This document shows, piece after piece, positions 8,307 to 12,864 of a stretch of 12,864 nucleotides of DNA; the first letter of the stretch is position 1, and each line of letters starts with the position of its first letter. The stretch is from Chromera velia (lineage: Eukaryota; Sar; Chromeraceae). Made by a program: the position numbers and the translations under genes. Where the stretch lies: contig JAHBMJ010003148.1 of the NCBI GenBank assembly GCA_018398765.1, positions 1-12,864 on the forward strand. Direction: 5' to 3'. The notes under the pieces are model-generated. The model did not search any database. It was not told the DNA's origin and saw nothing but the letters and a program-made list of their open reading frames with translations.

Positions 8307-9470
8307 TCACCAACTGTCACCCGAGCCGGTTTCCTCCCCAGCTTTCCCCAACACCTCGCCGACTCGGAAAGTCGGGTTCTCCTCACTCCTAATTCCCATT
8401 GCCTTCATCCAGGGGAACGGAGGCTCTGGGGGAGAGGATGTCATCATGGCAGACATGCCTTGACTGCCTCCTTGTCCTCCAGTCGTACCCCCTCACATGG
8501 AGGGAGGTCCACCTCGTCCCCTCGCTTTCCCCCTGGCGTTCTTTCTCTCTCTCCCCAGGGGACAACACTGCTCAAAATGATACCCTTCTTTCCCTAAGGC
8601 ATCACAGATTATACAGTAGTTTTGCTGACCTGGGCAGTCATACCCTTCGTCGTATCCCCCTCTGCGACCACAGTCAGGGCATTTCATTCCGTCAATCGAG
8701 AACGATCCCCCCTGACTCTGATGCACTCCTCTATCTCCACCCCCACCTCTTCCTCTGTTGTTTCCCTTCCCCCCTCTGCCTTTATAAGAGAAGGGTGGAG
8801 CTCCAGTGCCCCCAACGTAATTGGCAGAGAACTCGCCTGTCACGCGGGTGTTGGAAGGTGGCAAAGGGTCTATGCGGAGGTGTTTCACTAATTCAAAATT
8901 GTTGCTCTGTGATTTGGCTACCATGTCTCTGCATTTGTTGAGCAGAGTGGTGGGGTTGTGGTATTGGTCTTCACTTATCTGGGCTGCCCACAGGACTTCA
9001 TAGTATTTGGGGAGGGACTGTCTGATCGCAAGAGCCTCAGTGCGATCTGCGATATCGTTGGTTGCTCCTGCTGCCCTCGTTTGTTTGTACAGGTTATCAA
9101 AGTGATCCACCAACTCTTGGAAGCTGTACGTCTATACCCCGTCTGCACTTAAACGTGCCCATTCCTGTCCGATCTGACTGCGCAGCCTCGAGTCAATATG
9201 TTTGAGGGATTTCTTGATGGCTCCAAGCAACGCGTCGAAATACTTTTTCCATTTGAACTGACCACTCGTCTTCAAGCTTGCATCTCCTTCCTCTTTCATT
9301 CTGAAGACTGTCTCCACGGCCTTCCCTGCCTTGGGGTGGTTCTGTGCAGCGAGGTACGTCTGGGAGGTGTCATACTGATGTATCTCTTCATTGGTCTTGC
9401 CGAAGAGTTTGATGTTTGCATGAATTCCCTGCATGGCAGTCACTGCGCCACGCATCACACTGCACTCCAT
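8307..9470 (-). pseudogene. Broken gag-like gene of the LTR retrotransposon
   Basis: A single minus-strand frame runs from the ATG at 9470 to TGA at 8307-8309 but contains TAG at 9132-9134 and TGA at 8493-8495. The middle part (9131 to 8496) is the best preserved. It has a helical segment with IRQSLPKYYEVLW, as in Copia-type Gag (UBN2 family), then RGG repeats (GRGGKGNNRGRGGGG), then a Cys/His cluster containing CPDC and CIICDALGKEGYHFEQCC. The usual zinc knuckle spacing (CX2CX4HX4C) is not met, because eight residues separate the second Cys from the His. The upstream part (9470-9135) is Lys-rich and helical. No start earlier than 9470 is possible in this frame because TGA precedes it closely. 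Gag would form the particle that packages element RNA. Both internal stops can arise by one C-to-T change. Confidence 0.72.
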
Positions 9471-9606
9471 CCAAAATCAATGGATAGTCTCCCAGCTACC
9501 TCTGTGTGACCTTTCTGTCCCCGTCCGCCCTCTCAGGCTTCGACAGAGACATCTGTTCAACTGTTGCTTACGGAGACTGACTCAGTAGGTTGTGAGATTC
9601 AGTACT

Positions 9607-9624
9607 CTCGGTGGACGTCTACCA
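9607..9624 (-). other. Candidate primer binding site
   Basis: On the minus strand, one base after the 5' LTR, the sequence is TGGTAGACGTCCACCGAG. The leading TGG pairs with the CCA end of a tRNA, as expected. I cannot match the rest to a particular tRNA from memory. Confidence 0.5.
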
Positions 9625-9625
9625 G

Positions 9626-9942
9626 TGAAATTAATAGATGATCTACTGGCTGCCTCCAGCCGTACATTCACTTGTGCATGTCACTTCTTACAGCTCCCTG
9701 TCTCCAGGTGAGTGTCCATCCATGCATTGTCCACAATTCCCTGTATTTAATCAGCATAGCCATCAGTTTACATCTCTTGCATGTATTGTCATTAATTGAC
9801 ATGCGTACATGGATGCCTGAATTAATTCTGTCGCCGCTGAAAGCATGCAAATAATTCACATATCGTGCGGTATGCGTGCGGCACCTTCACGGACCATCCT
9901 GGCACACTCATGCAATTGCTGCGTGACTCTGCATCAATTTCA
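9626..9942 (-). repeat. 5' LTR (317 bp)
   Basis: This is the right copy of the direct repeat, with intact TG and CA ends. It carries the promoter side of the element on the minus strand. A 63-codon open frame (9668-9859) on the element strand is also open in the other LTR, but the differences between copies look neutral. Confidence 0.88.
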
Positions 9943-10344
9943 CTAAGCAGTTGAAAGTTTTTATATGCAGTAAACTTTGAATCATAAGTTGATCGAATGT
10001 CTAGTTAAATATGTATGTGCAGATCTGTCTATGTATATGCATACGAAATTACGAATGAGTACTATTAATCAGTGAGACTGTATTTTTAATTCTTTTATTT
10101 TTATAAAAATAAAAATTGTATAACTTTAACTTGTAATAAAAAAATAGAGATATGTCAAGAAATACGTACGTCCTAGCGTACGTCAAAAAAATATGGTGTA
10201 CTTAAGCTTACGTAATAGTCTTTTATCATATACCTGATCATCTATACGCACGCATAATAATACGTCGCATATACACACACACAACCACACACACACGCAT
10301 ATACACAGACCCACACACACACGCACGGCGCACGCACAACAGTA

Positions 10345-10394
<50 letters not shown>

Positions 10395-10671
10395 GGAGAG
10401 AGAGAGAGATTGCTGTCACCAAAAGGGGGGGAGAAATTACTGGGAGGGGAGACGAAAGACAGGAAGGAGGGGCAGGAAGAAACGAATGATACACCCAGCA
10501 AGAGTAAGTGGCATTTGACGCATTCATCTGGGAGCAACAAAGGTCCATCTCTGCGTCAATGACTGCAGTCTGGGAATTAATCCTCCAGAAAATCCTTCAT
10601 CTTTTGAAAATAATAATCCGAAATCGTGCTGGGAGCTAGTATTTCAGCATAGTAATTAAGTTCTGATCGAA
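9943..10671. other. AT-rich spacer with AC microsatellite
   Basis: No gene is supported. AT-rich sequence from 9950 to about 10260 continues the AT-rich DNA seen left of the retrotransposon, as expected for one region split by the insertion. A CA-rich stretch follows (10270-10410). Open frames on the minus strand here encode Cys/Val runs from the repeat. The last part is the 3' flank of the TAP42-like gene. Confidence 0.6.
10351..10392. repeat. AC dinucleotide microsatellite
   Basis: Twenty-one perfect AC units, flanked by looser CA-rich sequence on the left and a short GA run on the right. Confidence 0.92.
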
Positions 10672-11733
10672 TCAACCCACATTCCCCTTCTTATTCCCCC
10701 ATCCTCTGGGATTGTCGTCCTTCCAGTCATCCCACCCCCTCGCCTTCATCTCCTCTGCCTCCTCCCGCGCCGCCTCGCTCTCAAATGAGGCCACGATGGC
10801 TTCCTCTCTCTTTCTCTCTGCAGCCTTTCTTTCGCGTTCCTGCAGCTGTGCCATCTCCATCTCTGCAAACTCTGCTAGAGAGACGGAAGGAAGCTCGTAG
10901 TGAGGTTGGAAGACTCGTTCCTTGTACAGCTCTCGCAACTCAGAGGGATCGTTGATCCGTAAGATGAAGGGCTTCTTCCTGGGAGGGGGGGAAGGCTCAA
11001 GCGCCTCTGCCCTCCCAGGTCCCCCCTGCCGCTCCATCATCTCTAAAATTTGAATTTCCTGTTCTGCCATCGGCACGCGTTCAATTGTCGTGATCACCGC
11101 GCGTTCGATCAATGCCTTCAGGAGATCGCTCGCAACTTCTTCGTCAATGCCCAACAGAGAAAACTCAAAATTGTCTTCCGAAGATGAACTGCCTGCCCCC
11201 CCCGCCTTTCTGAGTCGCTCAAACAGCGCGTCAGCCTTCGAGTCCAAATCTTTCGACCGTTTGAATCGTGCGATTTTCTCGGACCGTTTGACCATGGGAT
11301 CCTTGGCCTTATCCCTTGAGGCCTCTGACTCCCCACTTTCTGTTTTTAGTGCTTCTTTGTCTGCTTCACTTACCAGACCGTAATCAAACAGACGCTCAAC
11401 AAAAGATCTCCAGTAGACGAGGGCAGTCCGAATGTGACCCAGACGACCCTCCGGAGAGGACACTCCGAAGTGAAGTTCTCCCAAAAGAAAATCAGTCAGG
11501 AGAAACTTCAAGTCACTCACGTGAACGTCCTCCAAGTCTTCATTTCTCGAGAACAAGCCTGCTCTGTCAGTGTGTCTGGCAATCGCAGTCAGTTTCGAGA
11601 TCAGTTCCTGGGTTTTCTCGTCTCTCTTCGGGTGAGGTAAGGAATCAAGAGAACGGAAGTCTTTGTAACAAGAGGAAAAGAAGGAGGACAGAGTCTGCCC
11701 CCCTCCAACTTTCTCAGCCTCTTCCCCCGACAT
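10672..11733 (-). CDS. IGBP1: TAP42/IGBP1 (alpha4) family PP2A-associated regulator
   Basis: This is an uninterrupted 353-codon frame, close to the usual 340-370 residues of the family. These cytosolic proteins bind the catalytic subunits of PP2A-type phosphatases and link them to TOR signalling. Visible hallmarks are LLGELHFGVSSPEGRLGHI (82-100) leading into YWRSFVERLFDYGLVS (107-122); RSEKIARFKRSKDL (150-163), with the Arg-x-x-Lys pair at 150/153 that aligns with residues needed for phosphatase binding in animal alpha4; KKPFILRINDP (253-263); LPSVSLAEFAEMEM (281-294); and the C-terminal signature DDWKDDNPRGWGNKKGN (335-351). The N-terminal two thirds should form the TPR-like helical domain. 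A Ser/Glu linker lies near 180-190. There are no introns, unlike the neighbouring genes. The ATG at 11733 gives a family-length protein. Assignment comes from remembered family motifs, not from a search. Confidence 0.93.
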   Translation of the reverse strand: MSGEEAEKVGGGQTLSSFFSSCYKDFRSLDSLPHPKRDEKTQELISKLTAIARHTDRAGLFSRNEDLEDVHVSDLKFLLTDFLLGELHFGVSSPEGRLGHIRTALVYWRSFVERLFDYGLVSEADKEALKTESGESEASRDKAKDPMVKRSEKIARFKRSKDLDSKADALFERLRKAGGAGSSSSEDNFEFSLLGIDEEVASDLLKALIERAVITTIERVPMAEQEIQILEMMERQGGPGRAEALEPSPPPRKKPFILRINDPSELRELYKERVFQPHYELPSVSLAEFAEMEMAQLQERERKAAERKREEAIVASFESEAAREEAEEMKARGWDDWKDDNPRGWGNKKGNVG

Positions 11734-12487
11734 GATGTCTCGAATTTTACAGTTGCACTCCCTCTATGCTTATTCCCCGAATTTAGACAGGAAACAGCTG
11801 GAAGAGCCCCCACACAAAACCACTTACTTAGAAACCGCGAGAAAAGGAGGTTTATCAGGAAATCCAACGCTTTCAAAGAGAGGCTTGACTCAAGAATCCA
11901 CAACCTCTTGCAGCCTAGCAATTAAGGACACACAAATCTGCGAAAAGATCAGCAGTGGTTCTGCGATCGTTTGTCCCTTCGCTTCAACTTGGTAAGGTCG
12001 ACACAGTCTTGCGAGATGAAGGTCAAACTCTTTGTTTGCAACATGCTGTGTGCCCCGAGTCAGTCCCTGAACGATCCGAATGCATAAGCCAAGCCAACCT
12101 TGCGAATTCGGAGACTGCTAATTGCCGTCTCCTCGAAAACCGCAGTGCGACCGCCGGCCGGAAAAGCGAAAAATCGCCGCCCAGAATTTTCCGGGATCAA
12201 ACTACTGACGTCAAATGCTTCCGGCGGGGCCGACACCAGGAATCCTTTCTTGAGACGATCAAAGATCTCAATTGAAAGCTTGACAGTCGATGAATCTGTG
12301 TGAAATGCAAAGTTGCCCAAGCCTTTCACGGGTGCACTTTGTCAATACGCAGTGCCCTTGAGCATCCAGGCAGCTAGACTGTCATTTGTCCTTTGAAGTT
12401 TTGTTTCTTTCTGCCTGACTCTGTCTGCTTGGAAAGGAGACTGCGTTAACGTTTTCGTCTCGCCTGTGTCTTCCCAAGAGCAGCACC
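11734..12487. promoter_or_regulatory. Divergent intergenic region, probable promoters of two genes
   Basis: This region separates the start codons of the TAP42-like gene (minus) and the plastid-type gene (plus), so it should hold both promoters and 5' UTRs. No TATA box or other element is certain. An 89-codon minus-strand frame within it is listed separately. Confidence 0.5.
12060..12329 (-). CDS. Doubtful short open frame, possible exon or gene remnant
   Basis: The frame is about 89 codons with no ATG near its start (it begins after a TGA, and the first possible codon is GTG). Its translation has balanced, protein-like composition (for example GNFAFHTDSSTVKLSIEIFD) and ends GSFRD. No splice acceptor was seen at its upstream edge. 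The plus strand is also partly open. It could be a remnant or chance, and no family is recognised. Confidence 0.15.
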   Translation of the reverse strand: MKGLGNFAFHTDSSTVKLSIEIFDRLKKGFLVSAPPEAFDVSSLIPENSGRRFFAFPAGGRTAVFEETAISSLRIRKVGLAYAFGSFRD

Positions 12488-12817
12488 ATGGTGCTCAAAG
12501 TGTGGTTCAACTTCAAGCCGTGCACTCAGTTGAAGCCTCTGAGGATGCTGGGTGTTGTGCTTGTTACCTTCTTCATGACCTACTGCACACCCGTCGACGC
12601 CTTCCTCCAAGGAATGGGACCTCAACTCTTCGGTAGAGGAAGGGGGGGCCCCGTGGCAGATGCAGACCCCCAGAGTCTGCAGACAAGCGAAGGCCCTGCT
12701 TCTGACGAGAGTTTGCAATTCCTTCTCACTGGCAAGGGCCGTTCGAGTGCCCCCGGAAAGACAAAACTTGCCATCGCCAGGAGCCCCACTACTTCGACAA
12801 TGGCTGATGGAAAGAAC
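12488..12817 (+). CDS. First exon of a probable plastid-targeted protein, cut by the window edge
   Basis: The ATG at 12488 has a good context (AGCACCATGG), and 110 codons run to a donor AAC/GTGAGT at 12818, phase 0. Residues 20-33 (MLGVVLVTFFMTYC) form a hydrophobic core, followed by PVDA at 35-38 and then Phe39 (FLQGMGPQLFGRGRGG). This fits a signal peptide cleaved before Phe with a following basic, acid-poor segment, the bipartite presequence of complex red plastids (the ASAF-type motif). The rest of the exon is Ser/Gly/Pro-rich with basic residues, which suits a transit peptide or a disordered N-terminus. The mature protein lies beyond the window, so its function is unknown. An internal start at Met20 would also leave a short signal peptide. 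Secretion without plastid import is the alternative. Confidence 0.65.
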
Positions 12818-12864
12818 GTGAGTCACAGTAGAGGGGGGGGGGAGGGGGAGGGGGGAAAGGTGGG
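12818..12864 (+). other. Start of an intron rich in G runs
   Basis: Directly after the GTGAGT donor the sequence has several long G runs (12831-12864) separated by single A or short spacers. The acceptor is outside the window. Confidence 0.55.

Larger units (their letters stand above)
7561..9942 (-). mobile_element. Gag-only, non-autonomous LTR retrotransposon
   Basis: Two direct repeats (7561-7889 and 9626-9942) enclose 1736 bp. Repeat ends are short inverted repeats, TGAAATTAAT and ATCAATTTCA (in the left copy TG has become TA). The flanking five bases are GTAAG on the left (7556-7560) and CTAAG on the right (9943-9947), a near-perfect target duplication. Read on the minus strand, the right LTR is followed by a primer-binding-site-like sequence starting TGG, and the left LTR is preceded by a purine tract. 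The interior holds one Gag-like frame (8307-9470) with an RGG-rich segment and a cysteine cluster. I see no protease, integrase or reverse transcriptase, and there is little room for them. The Gag resembles Copia/Ty1 types (SLPxxY segment), so mobilisation by an autonomous Copia-like relative is a reasonable inference. About 6% LTR divergence and broken Gag indicate an old copy. Confidence 0.85.

Noticed and set aside
9470-9500. Possible +1 frameshift giving an upstream Gag start (LILDGVQCDAW resembles the LxGxNYxxW start of Copia Gag)
   Set aside because: The resemblance is weak and only a few residues long, so I did not extend gag across a frame change.
1080-10200. Apparent similarity between AT-rich stretches near 1100 and 9960
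   Set aside because: The shared words (TATGCA, GTAAACT) are short and expected by chance in AT-rich DNA. I could not extend them into a repeat.
10183-10548. Minus-strand frames with Cys/Val runs
   Set aside because: They are translations of the AC microsatellite.
11118-11735. Open frames overlapping the TAP42-like gene in other frames and on the plus strand
   Set aside because: The TAP42/IGBP1 motifs fix the real frame on the minus strand; the others are shadows.
1-12864. tRNA or rRNA genes and CRISPR arrays
   Set aside because: No tRNA-like T-loop and acceptor pairing, no ribosomal RNA signature, and no regularly spaced repeats with unique spacers were seen. The tandem repeats present are microsatellites and one short minisatellite.

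Overview
The window looks like nuclear DNA of a eukaryote. Genes are split by pyrimidine-rich introns with GT...AG ends, the intergenic DNA is full of microsatellites, and there are no bacterial-style operons or ribosome binding sites. The protein starting at 12488 opens with a signal peptide followed by Phe (VDA then FLQ). This is the hallmark presequence of proteins sent to red-algal complex plastids in chromerids, stramenopiles and relatives. My best guess is a photosynthetic alveolate of the Chromera/Vitrella type or a photosynthetic stramenopile. That placement is an inference and rests mainly on one presequence.

Layout. Positions 1-317 (minus) hold the 5' end of an unrecognised gene that runs off the left edge. 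A weak two-exon gene candidate (350-1064, plus) lies head to head with it. From about 1065 to 2457 there is AT-rich, then CpG-rich DNA with splice-like signals, probably the 5' flank and untranslated exons of the next gene. Positions 2458-6483 (plus) hold a four-exon gene for an 872-residue, mostly disordered Ser/Pro/His-rich protein with basic clusters and a helical C-terminal region. It is probably nuclear, but its family is not recognised. Positions 6484-7560 are non-coding, with a run of 18 G and CT/GT microsatellites followed by AT-rich DNA.

Positions 7561-9942 are a complete but decayed LTR retrotransposon on the minus strand. It has two LTRs (329 and 317 bp, about 6% diverged), near-matching 5-bp target duplications, a candidate primer binding site and a polypurine tract. 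Its only coding content is a Gag-like frame broken by stop codons, with no protease, integrase or reverse transcriptase. It is therefore a non-autonomous, gag-only element inserted in an AT-rich intergenic stretch.

Positions 10672-11733 (minus) encode an intronless, full-length TAP42/IGBP1 (alpha4) protein, the PP2A-associated regulator of the TOR pathway. It is divergent from the gene at 12488 (plus), whose first exon encodes the plastid-type presequence. The 754 bp between their starts probably carries both promoters. The host genes show no evident functional partnership. The best-supported unusual item is the gag-only retroelement.
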